DNA from: Toxonevra muliebris
Lineage: Eukaryota > Arthropoda > Insecta > Diptera > Pallopteridae
Reading direction: 5' to 3'
Assembly (NCBI GenBank): GCA_963691655.1
Contig: OY829328.1
Span: 29,965,890 to 30,029,889, forward strand
Length of the DNA stretch: 64,000 bases
In this document: in pieces, positions 11,867 through 23,664 of the stretch
How positions within the stretch are numbered: position 1 is the stretch's first letter
Layout of the letters: the number at the start of each line of letters is the position of its first letter
The notes under the pieces: generated by a model
Told to the model about the DNA's origin: nothing
The model's input: only the letters and a program-made list of their open reading frames with translations
Database searches by the model: none
Program-made: the position numbers and the translations under genes

Positions 11867-12464
11867 TTGAAAAAACAACTTCAATCCAATGATGATATAA
11901 TATTTTTGGTAGAAAAATGTATAAGTGATCTCAAGAGCGCAAAGTTGCCGAGTATGAAGCAAGTTCTTCAGTTCTTTTTTTTTTATAAAACACGTGTAGA
12001 AAAAGTCTCTGTGAAAGCCAGCGTAAAATACGCAGTTGATTTTACTCCTGATTTTTGGCAAAAAGCTAACATTTTCACGAGATTTGCGAGATTCATGCCC
12101 AAAGATATTTATTGCTATAAGATGTTTTTGCTTCGCTGTGAATTCAAGATGACAGCGTCAGAACTGAAAGTCATTCGAAATATTTGCATTTTCCCAACGC
12201 CTATTTTCATTTTTTATTGGTTCGGTTGCGTGAGTGCTGTGAATGTATTACGCCAAGACTTACAATTCGTTCAAGACGTCTTTGCATATTTCGATGCAAT
12301 AGTTTCAAAAGCCTTATTGTGCAAAATCAGAAAACATTTGTTGTATTTGTCAGCGAAGGCCGTTGCTTTCGGAGCATTTGCCACTTAAATTGAAACGAAA
12401 AACGGTTCAAGTTCTAGGTAATCTTCATGATGAAGATGAAGAAGTTGTTATTTCGAAACGATGA
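11867..12464 (+). pseudogene. Unrecognised coding relic (173 codons plus frameshifted tail)
   Basis: The frame 11867-12388 starts with TTG but reads like real protein: FLVEKCISDLKSAKLPSMKQ, then KTRVEKVSVKASVKYAVDFT and DFWQKA. After the stop, a second frame from about 12368 to 12464 continues plausibly (VQVLGNLHDEDEEVVISKR), as if a frameshift had split one gene. The composition differs from the surrounding A/T-rich DNA. I recognise no domain. It is most likely a fragment of a mobile-element protein, and I do not assign a function. Confidence 0.35.
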
Positions 12465-12659
12465 GATGTAACAGTTGAACAACTGAAGTCGTACGCGAAT
12501 AAAGATGTATGTGATTACGTCACGGCACGCACCAAGCGATTTTTCGAAAATGTTTGTTTAAAAAAACTAGTCAAAGTTCATTTGCGAATATTTCAAAAAT
12601 CTTACGTAACAAAATCGACTGAGTTATCTAAATATGATGTATAAAGCTTTTGACGTAAA

Positions 12660-14478
12660 ACTATTTATTGATTAATAATAATTTTGAAAGATTTAAAAAA
12701 AAAACTGTTAATCATTCAGCAGAAGTAAAAAAAATTGCGAGCGTGTTACGCAAACAGACTAACTTCTTTTTTTGTTTTGTATTTTTCCACTGGGTACATT
12801 TTGTTATCTAATAATTTCAGCAAAGATCTTAATAATATTAAGATCTTTGATTTGAGCTTTTTTGCTGCTCACTAGTTAAAAGGACACCTAAAACTGATGT
12901 ATACTTTTAGGCTTGTGAAATAAAACACAATTTTTATTTTTTTTTTTCGACAAGACGAGAAAATGTGTAGACAATTTTATTTTTATTAGTTTGATGTTTT
13001 ATTTTTGTTCGGTTTTATTTTGGTTTTGTAAATGAGCGTAAATCGCTGATTTTTTCTTTAATAGCATTTTTTACGCTATTACAATAATACTTTAATATGT
13101 TGTTTCTTTCCATTTTTAATATATTTTTTTCTCATTCGTGTTTTACATCTTTCAAATTTAGCAACATTTAGTTTTGTTATGGTTTTTGTTTGCTTTTATG
13201 CTATTTTTTGCAATTGTGTATTTATATTACGGCTTTCAAGTGACATTTATTTGTGTTTAGCATGGTTTAATTTGTGTTTTTTTTTTTGTTATTTAAATTT
13301 TACACATAAGATTTGCACACGTAAGTAAATTTTTTCATAATTTTTCATTTAATTCCTTGTTTTATTTTTTCGAAAAAAATTTATTTTTAAATTAGTTAAA
13401 ATTAATGAATTTAATACTTAAGCTAAACAACAAATGGCATAATTAATAAACAAATGCGTGTTTTTTTAGTAACAGTAGCGTTAAAGAATATAAATTGATC
13501 AGAAAAGCAGGAGGAAAATCTTTTACTTCAATGAATTTTCTGAATTCAAAAAAGTGAAACGAAAAGAAATGTGACAATTTTCACAATTATTATGCAAATT
13601 TGTATTCTTTTTTTTTAGTTTACATTTAAATCTTTTTATTTTTGCTGCTTAAAAACTAACAATTAGCTAAATATTTATTTTAATTTTTGTTTTGTGTTTA
13701 GTTTCAATTTAATATTTTCTATTTTTAGTGTTAATTTTTATAGATACTTTTTTTTTTATTAATAATTTGCTACTTTTTAATGCCAATTTGTAGCAATTTC
13801 AATTCAACATTTTCGTATATGCGCACAAAATTTGAATCTTTTGTTTTTTCTTTTATTATTATTTTTTTGTAATTTTGTGGCATTTTTTTGTATACGAAAA
13901 GTTTTTCATTTGTTTAATAAAAAATTAGTTTTCATAAGAATTGGGCGTTTCATCATTTCATATGTTTTCTTTTACAATAATATAATAATAATATTTAATA
14001 ATAAATCATTTTCATATCCCAAACGTCATTGTTTGTAGATATTTCAAAATTAACTAATAACTAATAAATATTGAGTTTTTTCAGCTTGTGTTGTTGCTTT
14101 TTTGTTTAATATTCATAAGTGTTTTTTGTGTATGTAATTTAAATTTTTTTTTTTTTGTTATTTGCAAATAGTTTTAAAAACTCTCTTACTTCAATAGACA
14201 TAATTAATTTGCTCGTATTCTACTAAAATTGTAATCTCAATGTGTAACTTTGTGATTCTTGTGTTTTTGTTTGTTCCTTTTTTCTTGTTAAATTTACTTA
14301 TATAATACTGTAGGCAATAGGGTATGCATTGTATTTTTTGGTATGCTTGTTTGTATTTTGGAAAATTCACACATACTTATGCACAAAAACAAAAAAAAAA
14401 AAGAAAAAGGTTTTTTTTCGAACTTAGGTGCTAACAAATTAAATTATACAGACAAATAAATAAATTTTTCATGACATT
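12660..14478. other. T-rich low-complexity intergenic DNA
   Basis: Long stretches are dominated by T on the + strand (TTTTTGTTTT, TTTATTTTT). The open frames here, such as 13832-14038, are low-complexity and not coding. The same composition occurs at 22500-23300. No gene is supported. Confidence 0.4.
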
Positions 14479-14499
14479 TTAAAAATTTACACTTCTAAC

Positions 14500-14800
14500 A
14501 AATAATGGGGCATTCCATATCATATTTATAACTAAAAAATAAAATCGCCCCAAGCATTTTTTCATGTGTCTGATACAGAATAAATCGACCAATATTTTTT
14601 TGTTTGAACATGATACCATATACAAAATTTTCGAGTTACGAATATTTAAACATCTGAAGTGTGAAAAATCAATTTTTTTTTTGTAATCGTGTAGTTCGTA
14701 AGCGATTTTATAGAAAGTAACGAGTTTTTTAGGAAAGGTTTGCGGTAAATCGAACTTTTCAAGGTCAAATAAATAAAAAAGTTTCATATTTTTTTAATAA
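14500..14800 (-). repeat. Dispersed repeat, copy 1 (paired with 18455-18605)
   Basis: The - strand reads ACCTTGAAAAG, TTACCGC, then CGTTACTTTC, GATTACAAAAAAAAA, and TTTTTCACACTTCA followed by ATGTTTAAATATTC. The same ordered segments occur on the + strand at 18455-18605. Two inverted, diverged copies 3.7 kb apart show a dispersed repeat with no visible protein. Confidence 0.6.
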
Positions 14801-14984
14801 AACAAATGCGCAAGTGTAATAAACAGATTGCATTTACAAAAAATTTGACAGTTTTAATTACTAAAATAATTATCATATTTTTAGCTCCAAACTTCATTCT
14901 AATCTTTCGTCAAAACAGCGTAGGCGTAATATTCGCCAACTTAAGATATGCAACAAAAATAGCACTCCTTGTACTCTTAACTCT

Positions 14985-15345
14985 GACGTGCTTAACAATT
15001 TCTTCATCTCTTCTAGTAGCTCTTACCACTATAATAGTATTTTGTCAAAGGAATCTCTATATCATTCAATTTTTAATGATGACAAAGCTTTTTACTTTGT
15101 TGCTGTTTGTGAGGATGACGTAGCTAAATGTACTTTAAGGATTTCTTCCAATGCTGTTGGAATTGATGGTATCCCTATCAAGTTTATTAAAATAATTATA
15201 CCTTATATACTACCGTCCTTAACATATCTCATAAATCACTGTTTTACAAGCTCACTATTTCCCAGCTCATGGAAAATTGCTATCGCTAAAAACACTGTCG
15301 CTCGTGAACCCAAAGACTTCAGACCAATTACGCTGTTCAACAGCC
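14985..15345 (+). pseudogene. Non-LTR reverse transcriptase relic (N-terminal RT region)
   Basis: The frame 14988-15356 contains the start of an RT domain: SNAVGIDGIPIKFIKIIIPY, then ILPSLTYLINHCF, FPSSWKIA and DFRPITL. This order (AxGxDGIP, then FPxxWK, then RPI) is the fingers region of jockey/CR1-type reverse transcriptases. The Lys-rich block and everything after RPITL are missing, because unrelated sequence begins near 15346. The copy is truncated at both sides. Confidence 0.7.
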
Positions 15346-15780
15346 AATGTGGGTAATAGGGGGTCGCTGAGTCCGAGTCCGTGGTCCGTTTTGCTCTGCT
15401 ACGTCACAATTTTGTTTTATTGACATCAAAATTTTTAAAATTGAAAAAAAAAAAAAATTAAAAATGCAGTTCATATTTTTTTTTCATCAAAACGCCCATT
15501 TTTACAAAAAAAATTTTTCGATTTTTTTTATTTTTGAACTTTGAAATTTGTTTTTATTTTTAATTAATTTATTTTTTCGCAATTTTTTTCATCCTCGTTA
15601 TCATCGTTCACTTTTATCTCGTTTTTAGCTTAACCCAGTAATGCCTAGTGGTGCCATATGGTACCTTGTCGCTGAGCCGTTCCTGAGCCAGGTTCAAAAA
15701 TAATTTTTTTCTCAAGTTACTTTCTTGATCTATCTACTTTGTGTTCTTGAACAATTAAATCCTAAAAATTTTTTTATGTA
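15346..15780. other. Intergenic DNA between RT relic and DD37E element
   Basis: TCGCTGAGTCCGAGTCC at 15364-15380 matches the motif at 1288-1310. The rest is A/T-rich with no gene. Confidence 0.4.
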
Positions 15781-15782
15781 TA

Positions 15783-17075
15783 AAGCGCGGTTCACGCCAA
15801 ATTGGCACGCTTTGTTGTGGTCACGACGTCGCCCCTAGTCATAAGAACAACAAATTTTTTACTGGGATTTGTTTACAATACCGTTACCGTTAGTTGATAA
15901 ATTTTTCATATTAATTGATCGTAAGTTGGCGATTGTGTGCACAATGGAAGCTGCAAATAGAAAATTGATTGTGAACAAATTTGTTGAAAATCCGTCGTGG
16001 TCTGGTTCAAAGATTGCGAATGTGCTAAATATCTTCAGAAGAACGGTATGTAGAGTTATAAAACGATATAAAGAAACTCTTAGTGTTGAAAGAGCTAAAA
16101 AAGTTGTGAACAAAACGGGAACCACCAACCTAAAATTAAAGGCAAAAATCTTGAGGTCCATCAAAAGCAATCCCGGACTATTGGATAGCGATCATGCCAA
16201 AAAATTCAATACCAGCAAAAGTACTGCTAGACGAATACGCATAAAAGCTGGGCTAAAGTGCTAACGTGCCATAAAATATCCAAATAGAACAGACAAATAG
16301 AATTTGCTGGCCAAAAAACGTGCTCGTCTTCTTTATAATAATGTTTTGACCAAATTCAATGGATGCATTATTGTGGATGACGAATCATACGTAAAATTTG
16401 ATCTTACAGGTCAAAAATTGTATATGGCAACGAATCGTGGTAATGTACCTTCAAAATTCAAGTACATAAAAATGGATAAATTTGCAAAGAAAGCAATGGT
16501 GTGGCAGGCTATTTGCAGCTGTGGTCTCAAATCCAGGGCATTTGTGGCATCCTCTTCTATGACGTCTGATATTTACATCAAAGAGTGCCTTTCGGAACGA
16601 CTATTGCCATTTGTTCGTCACCACTATTCGTCAGTGAAGTTTTGGCTTGATTTAGCCAGTTGTCACTACTCTAAGAAAACCATGGATTGGTATCAGACAA
16701 ATAAAGTAGATGTAGTGCCCAAATATATGAATCCACCCAATTGCCCCCAGCTTCGACCGATCGAAAAATACTGGGCTATTACAAAATATAAGCTGAAGAA
16801 AAATGCAGATATTGTCAAAAATGTGAATTCAATGTTACTAAAATGGAACCAAATAGCCGCAAAAGTATCCAGAGCGGATGTTCAAAGGTTGATGGGGTCC
16901 ATTAAAAGGAATACCCGGAACTTTTTGCACAACAAAGAAATTTAAGTCTTTTAATATTATAGTATTAAAACACAATATTAAACTTATCATTTAATGCATT
17001 ATTTGTTATTCTGAGTGTTCTGGTTAAAATGATACAGCAACTTTCCTACGTGCCAATTTTGCGTGAACCGCGCTT
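15783..17075 (+). mobile_element. DD37E Tc1/mariner element, copy 1 (1293 bp)
   Basis: The terminal inverted repeats start AAGCGCGGTTCACGC at the left and, read in reverse, at the right end (CGCGCTT at 17075). They are about 27 bp long with one mismatch. TA dinucleotides flank both ends (15781-15782, 17076-17077), the Tc1/mariner target duplication. The element carries a broken transposase gene at 15944-16945 and is a close relative of the copy at 25002-26251. Confidence 0.93.
15944..16945 (+). pseudogene. DD37E transposase, two nonsense codons
   Basis: The start MEAANRKLIVNK leads into two helix-turn-helix motifs (SGSKIANVLNIFRRTVCRVI and SKSTARRIRIKAGLK). A TAA at 16262-16264 then replaces the TAT of the sister copy, and a TAG at 16298-16300 replaces CAG. 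After these the catalytic domain is open: IVDDESYVKF (first Asp), DLASCHYSK (second Asp), and PQLRPIEKYW (Glu). There are 37 residues between the second Asp and the Glu, which defines the DD37E family, also known from mosquitoes. Nine bases near DLTGQKL are also deleted relative to the other copy. The protein would bind the element ends and cut and paste DNA in the nucleus, but this copy cannot make it. Confidence 0.9.
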
Positions 17076-17077
17076 TA

Positions 17078-18454
17078 CCTACAAATAAATTTATATATTG
17101 TTGCTTCCTTTTTGACACGTTCACGTATTCATTTTTGAACACATTGTAGATAAATATAGATAAATATATATAATATTAAATAAAAAACGTAAGTACCTAT
17201 GAACATAGTTATTGACCAGAGAAAGATTTATTTTTAAATTTTATTCATAATTTGTCCGAAGATGTTTCATTTTTGGTTCATACACGCTGGATTCCATTTT
17301 TGCACACATCGCGATTCTCAAAACACTAATAGTGAAAAGAGCGGAGGGCTTTGCGTCTCCGTGCAAGGGGGGATTTCGAGGGAATTTGAAATGTGTAAAA
17401 GGAAAACAGCAGTTAGTTCAAAATAATCAAATATAATTTATTCGTAATTATAAGAAAATTTACCTATCGCAATTCGATTTTCTCAGCTTAGCTGCTACGA
17501 CCTCTTCGTGGCGTCTTCAGGATATATAATGATATCCTGGCATTCGGTAAAATTGTCTAAAGATGACAAATTCAACCCGCTGAATCATAAATATATCGAT
17601 GAAAAAATCGAATTGGTAAGGGTTGCCAGGAGTACAAAAAACACTTAAATCTAATAACTAATGCAAATAAGGCATCTGGCCTGAACAAATAGTAAAACAA
17701 ATAGTTTGTATAAAAATAAAGCCAGTGACAGCCTACTCCAAGCTTGCTTCGAAATTTAACAACAAAATTAAAATTAATTTTTAGGATTTAATTGATCAAG
17801 AACATATTAAATTAAAGTCAAACTTTTATACTGTTCTGCCTTTGAACGTTGCAACGGCATTTTTCAGCAAAGACAAAGGCTTGGTTGTGGTGATGTAGTT
17901 TTGCAAAGGCAGTGACTTTTAAACATTCTAAAAACGGTACAAGTTATGCTGTTGTTGTTGCTTTCTTTCTCTAATTACGTACTGCACATCTTATTCAAGT
18001 ACTCCAATCGTATTTTTACATACGTATCATCGTCTGAGGATAGAGTGGCAACCAATCACATTAACTTCAAACTGTGTTTACTCGAAAAGATATTTTCAGA
18101 CTTAAGCGGTTACTGCTTTTGACCACAGATATATTGTCTCGGTATGATATCATCTCATTATTTGGGATTTTTGAATTCTAATCATTCGATAGAATCACAA
18201 ACTAAGCGCGTGAAATCTTTTTCGAGCAGGCACCGTGTCCCGCAGCCTGAGTGGATGGAGCGATATAACGCGCTCGGAGCCGAAGCGACTATAAACAATT
18301 ATGTATTTATATCTTGAAAACTTCTGAACGGTTCACTATGAAATTTTTATCAGGCATTCTAGGTACTGTGACTAATATTTTAATATTTTAGTAATTGAAA
18401 AGACTATTGCAAATGAAATTTGTTTATTACCTTTTCTCATTTGTTTTATTAAAA
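17078..18454. other. Intergenic DNA without recognised genes
   Basis: A short palindromic pair, AGGATAT...ATATCCT, occurs near 17518-17538. A small GC-richer patch lies at 17338-17390. No open frame of interest is present. Confidence 0.35.
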
Positions 18455-18605
18455 AAAAATGAAACTTTCTTATTTATTAGACCTTGAAAAGCTGGACTTA
18501 CCGCGAAACTTTCCTAATAATTTCGTTACTTTCTCGAACGAACTACTAGATTACAAAAAAAAAATTATTTTTCACACTTCAAATGTTTAAATATTCCATA
18601 TTCAG
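18455..18605 (+). repeat. Dispersed repeat, copy 2
   Basis: This is the + strand partner of the repeat at 14500-14800, with the same ordered segments from ACCTTGAAAAGCTGG through GATTACAAAAAAAAA to ATGTTTAAATATTC. Confidence 0.6.
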
Positions 18606-21600
18606 CGGAAAATTTTTGTATCATAAAATAGTGTTAAATAAATACAGTGCTGGTTAAAAAACATCAAAAATGTTTTTTTCAATAACGGCTTGTCTCTTAT
18701 AGGCCAAAATATATCGCTAGTTCGCTGCAAACCCAAAAAATAAAAATTTCGAGTTAAGCATACAGTAATAGCTATTATTTAATGCTCTATCTTGTGTAAA
18801 GAAATCATAGCGGTATTTTATGAACTCTCTTCTTGAGGATATAATGTATGGATTGTTATTGCTTTCTACGAATTGGTAGTTCATTGAAAATTTTAAATGG
18901 GATTTTCTCAAAATTTTGTTTTTACTTACGATTTACGTCATGCAGAAAACAAGCAGTATGCTGTAATCACCCATGTAAGCTCCCATCATCATTCAAAAAT
19001 TCGATTGTGCTACTACCCCGATTGATACAGACGTTGTTAATCACAACGGTGTGTTTTTTATTTTATTTCGTTCCTTTCCGTTAAATTTCGTACCATTTTA
19101 GGAACACCGACATTGGTATCAAAGATTCTAATGCTAATAGAAATCAATTTGAGTTGTGCTATTTTTCCTTTAATATCTCCTAAACCACTGAACCGGTATT
19201 AATAAAATTTTGGCACAATATGAAATCGGATATGAAGATTTCAATTATAATAATAACTCGAATTCGACAAAACTCGAGTTGTGTTGTTATGCCTTGTGAC
19301 AACAGAGTTGTAAATAGAATAAATTTTGAAAGTTAGGAGATGATGAAGGAATACCAGGCGGTCAAAACGTGATATGTGCGTTTAAATTTTATGCTCTGAA
19401 TTAGTTATTTGCATAGGCATACATAAACACTCATTACATGTTGACCTCAGGTTAGGTCCGTACTTACCGAAATTCGATTTTCGAAATATTATTTTAAAAT
19501 AAGTAATCAACATTTTCAAAACCTGAAAGCGGTAAAATGTTGGCGTGGTTTTAAAGAACCAAAAACAAAAAAAAAAACTCATGGCACAAATAAATTTTGC
19601 TTTATTCATTGGCAACAATATTTTGTTATTTACTTTTTACAAAAATTGGTCTTTAATATTTTTTCTGGTTATTTTGAAAAAAGTCTAAAAAAGGCGTTAT
19701 TCCCCGTTGCGTTCAAAATCAAAAATTTTGGATGCACATCAAAAGCCAATTAACTAAAGTTTATAATGATTAAGTTTTGTTTAGATAATTATGCGGGTTT
19801 TATTTATAGAATTTTTTAAAGTTGTGCTGCTTTAAAGCGACGACCGTGCAAAATGGGTTAATGCTTTTATTTACCTATGTGTAGTAACAAAGCAGAAAAC
19901 TAAGTTAACTTTTTGTTTAGTTTAGCTCAATTGTATTGTTTTAGATTTTACAATGTGCATTTTGGTATAAACACAACCAAAGCAGACGACCTTCGCCCGC
20001 TGACTCTTCTGAGAGATTCAACTCAATAAAAGCGTTCACTTCTAGCGTCAAGAATATATAGAAGAAAAACAAAGCAGTTGAATTTGGTTTTTGTTGCTGA
20101 AGTTGAGATCGGTTGCTTTGGTTGTATTTATACCATTACATACCAACTAAATATGAACACCAGCGTCGTTTATCTGTCAAAACTTTGACAGATAATGCGA
20201 CGTGACATACACTGGAGTGAAATTCAAAAAAGCTGGTCCAAATATGAAATTCTCTATAAAAATACGTGAAATTCTTTACTTAAGGGTTTCCGGTGTCGTT
20301 GATCACTTTTTTAAAAATCTTCTATACATCAAAATAACTGTAGGTATGGCAATTGTGGTCGCTGGTTACAAATTAGATAACAAATTTTTAAAAATACAAA
20401 ACGGCGGCCTCAAAATAGTAGATTTTGTTTTTTTTACATATGAGTAATAACAATTCTGAAATTAAATGTTCGGAGGGCAAGTAGACGCAGGTGGATCTTG
20501 GTGGAGGCTGCACTTTTCGGTCATGAAACTGTCACTACTTATTTGATGTTTAATTAAGATTTTGAAGTGGAGTCGTGCGGAGCGCACTACTAATTTATAT
20601 TTTTAGATGCAATACCCCAAGTTTTGCAATTTGTGAAATACTTAAGTATAGCAATTTTTGGCATTTTTGTACAACGAAAGTATGTATAAATATTATCAAA
20701 TTTTGGGATTACTAACCTTCAAAAAAACACTTTATTAGGGGGGAAATGAGAAAACATTCCGATAAAGAATTTAGCAACGCATACAAAAATATTTTCGTTT
20801 TGCATAATTTTCACGATTTTAGTGTTGCAACAAAGTGATTATAAACAGGGTTTAATCAGCGATACTAAATGATAACGTAATAGACTTTCCTACCAACATT
20901 ACGTATTCTAACTCTCCCTCAAAGTTACAAGCCCAACATGTTCTTTTTGAGGTTTTGTCCAGTTTTTGCCCGAGTTCGAGACATTTTAGTTTAGGTAAGG
21001 CTGTTACTGGTTTTTAGTACCTACTATAGAATTCTTTCCAAATCTCTTCAATACAAGGTGGGCTCAAATTCCAAGTGTTGTTTCAATTTCAGTGAACATA
21101 GTAGGCATCACTGAAAAAATCTCCTATGCTTTTGAGGCCAATCAAGCTAAATTTGTTTAACATCGTTACTCTGGAATATGTTTTATATGCCTTCATTCCT
21201 CAGAGGATCAATATTGACGATTGTGTACTCTACGAAATTAACCATTTATGAAAGCTGTTCTGATTGTTGAATAAATATATAAGTATACAGATCTTCATAA
21301 AATTTTATTAATTAATTTTGGGGACTGTGTTACTGTTTTCAATGCCTGTTGTATGGGACCGATTATCAGCTGCTCGCCTGAGGAGTATAAGGTCAGCACT
21401 TGTTGTTTTTCTTTTGTTAACGAACACTTGCTGCCGAAAAGCAATCGTCTCCCAGTCAAACGACGACAAGATCATTGTAATTTAAAATAACAAAACTGCT
21501 GATGCAAAGATTTAATATAATATAATATAACTCTGACCGAGAGTAACTCTAAGCCTACGTAAAGGGTATTTTTCGTTTGTATAAAATGGTTATAAGAAAA

Positions 21601-21690
21601 GTGCGTATCGTACTGTTATAAAATGAAAATATACCGGTGCGGGGAATTTGGTCGAAAATCGGTTAATTTCGAGAGAGCTATCGGGGAGAA
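18606..21690. other. Intergenic DNA with a palindrome at 20164-20201
   Basis: No gene is supported in this 3 kb. Short open frames (18848-19084, 19382-19618, 20202-20447) lack any recognisable motif. The one structural feature is the inverted repeat around 20171-20194. Confidence 0.35.
20166..20200. repeat. Near-perfect palindrome TATCTGTCAAA / TTTGACAGATA
   Basis: Two 11-base arms (20171-20181 and 20184-20194) are separated by AC. CGTCG upstream and CGACG downstream extend the pairing after a small bulge. It could be two abutted transposon ends left by a deletion. Confidence 0.75.
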
Positions 21691-21691
21691 A

Positions 21692-21932
21692 GACGACCTC
21701 GATTGTCTAGTGGATAGTGCACTAGACTTTCATTCAGAAGGTTGCGGGTTCGATTCTCGTCTTGGTCTGGTGGTTAATTCTCATAAACTTCTTATGTTCA
21801 CTATCGATATGAAGTGGATGAGAATTATAAAAACGTGTACAAGTACACACTTTGGTTGGTAATGGCAAAACCACCGAGCTGATAAAAAATTGCCACACAG
21901 CCGTTCGGAATCGGCGTTAAACTGTAGGTCCT
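21692..21932 (+). mobile_element. tRNA-headed SINE, family A, copy 1
   Basis: The head starts GACGACCTCGATTGTCTAG and carries an A box (GTCTAGTGGATAGTG) and a perfect B box, GGTTCGATTC, at 21747-21756. These resemble tRNA genes, but the cloverleaf 3' half is replaced by a body ending CGGCGTTAAACTGTAGGTCC. A diverged copy in opposite orientation lies at 42696-42956. Confidence 0.75.
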
Positions 21933-22122
21933 ACCATCGCCACTGTGGTCTAGTGGCAGAGTGCCACACCCTTATCTCTGGAGATCTGAGTTCGGTTCTC
22001 GGCTTGGGTATGTTTCTTATCTATCTTTCTTTCTCTCTGCCTTTCTTTCTTTCTTGGGGCTTTGGTACAATAGATCTTATAGGTCGAATTGTCCTCTTTC
22101 AAATAATAATAATAATAATCGG
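21933..22122 (+). mobile_element. tRNA-headed SINE, family C, abutting family A
   Basis: Immediately after the family A copy, a second tRNA-like head begins (CACTGTGGTCTAGTGGCAG, B box like AGTTCGGTTCTCG near 21989). It is followed by a pyrimidine-rich body and a simple (AAT)n tail at about 22101-22119. Such a tail is usual for SINE 3' ends. Confidence 0.6.
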
Positions 22123-23656
22123 GAAGAATGAAAAAATGAGTTGGCATCTCTGATCTGTATGCTCTCCACATGATAACTTTTCTATAGATTTTTTCCATAA
22201 AACGTGGTAAGTAAATTTTTAGAAGTAACACCAGTACAAGCATATAGGAAAATTTTTATCAATTGATTTAGAAAAAAATTTCACCAATCAACGATAACAC
22301 AAAAATGGGGCACTACTAAATTAAAAGTGTGCTGCAATGAAATGAAAAATTACTAAAAATCTGATATAGCAAAAAAAAAAAAAAAAAATTTCGAGTAACA
22401 ATAATATTTAGTGCTAGAAATATTTCAATATACATCAATAATTTTACACATACATATGTAGTTCATATTTCTAAGTAAATAAATTCATATGTCATTTTCG
22501 TTTTTTCTACTACTTTTTCCAGCTTGTTTTCTTTTTATTTTTATTTATTTTTTTTTAGTATTTTTGTTTTGGTTTTTAGCTTAAATGGTTTTGCTTCTTT
22601 TTGTTCTAAATATGTATTTGAAAAATAAGGCCGTGGATACACTCTAAGAAAGCGAATACACTAAAAAATTTACTGTTTACTCGTTTAAGGTTTTTCTTCT
22701 TTCATGCTTTTGTTGCATTGGTTGCAAATAGATTTGCTAAAATATTTCTTCTATGTAAATTAACTAATTATCTCATTTCTGCTTTAATAATCTGTTTAAT
22801 TCTACGCACGTCAATTTTGTGTGTTTTCTATTTTTACTTCCTATTTAATCTGCATTTTACATTTAACATTTAACATTCAGCAGTGTGCTTAAAAATATAA
22901 AGTGCTACCAAATTTTATTTTCAGTGTCATTGCAATTTACTTATTTATTTATATATCAACTGGTATAATTATGTATTTTTATATTTGTTCTTTATGTTAG
23001 ATTTACTTTATTTATTTAAAAAAAATGAAAAACTTTCATTAATTTATTATTTTTTTAATTAATTTATTTTTTTTTGGAAAAATAACTTTACAAATATGTT
23101 GTGTCTTTTGTTTTGATTAATTTCTTATTTTTTTTTTTGTTTGTTTTCTTTATTTAATTTTTATTGATTTTTATGGTATAAAAAATAGAAAAGTTTATAA
23201 TCGTCGGTATTTTTTGTTGGTATTTTGAAAAAATGTTTATCTGAAAATTTTAGTTTAAAAATTCTTCTTAAAAATTTTTTAATTAAATTTTGTGTAGTTA
23301 TTTTTTGAGAGTTAAAATATGAAAATATCTTTACCGCGTGTCAGCATGAAAATAAAAACGTGTATGCGAATTTCTATGTATTTTTTAAAGAATGTAGATT
23401 TGAAAATTGTTTCATGAGCTTTCCAAGAAATAGATGTGAAAATCAGGGTCTCAGGGAGCACACAGCGGAATAGAGGATAAACCTAAAAATAAAAAATCTA
23501 AAAAAGAATTCTGCAATATATCTTAAGTATTTCTGATATATAGTCAGATATCTAGTGAAATGATCTTGATTCTTTTTTTTTCGTTGACGATATGCCGTGG
23601 GTACAGCAACGTTTGAAACAACGCGTTTATTGTGGCTGCGGACTGTGATAATAGGA
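22123..23656. other. T-rich intergenic DNA
   Basis: From about 22490 to 23300 the + strand is very T-rich, with interspersed TTTATTT and TTTTTGTTTT. No coding region is supported. Confidence 0.4.
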
Positions 23657-23664
23657 GCATGGAC

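Noticed and set aside
21692..22010. tRNA genes
   Set aside because: A and B boxes are present, but no acceptor stem or complete cloverleaf forms, and copies occur elsewhere with non-tRNA bodies, so these are SINE heads.
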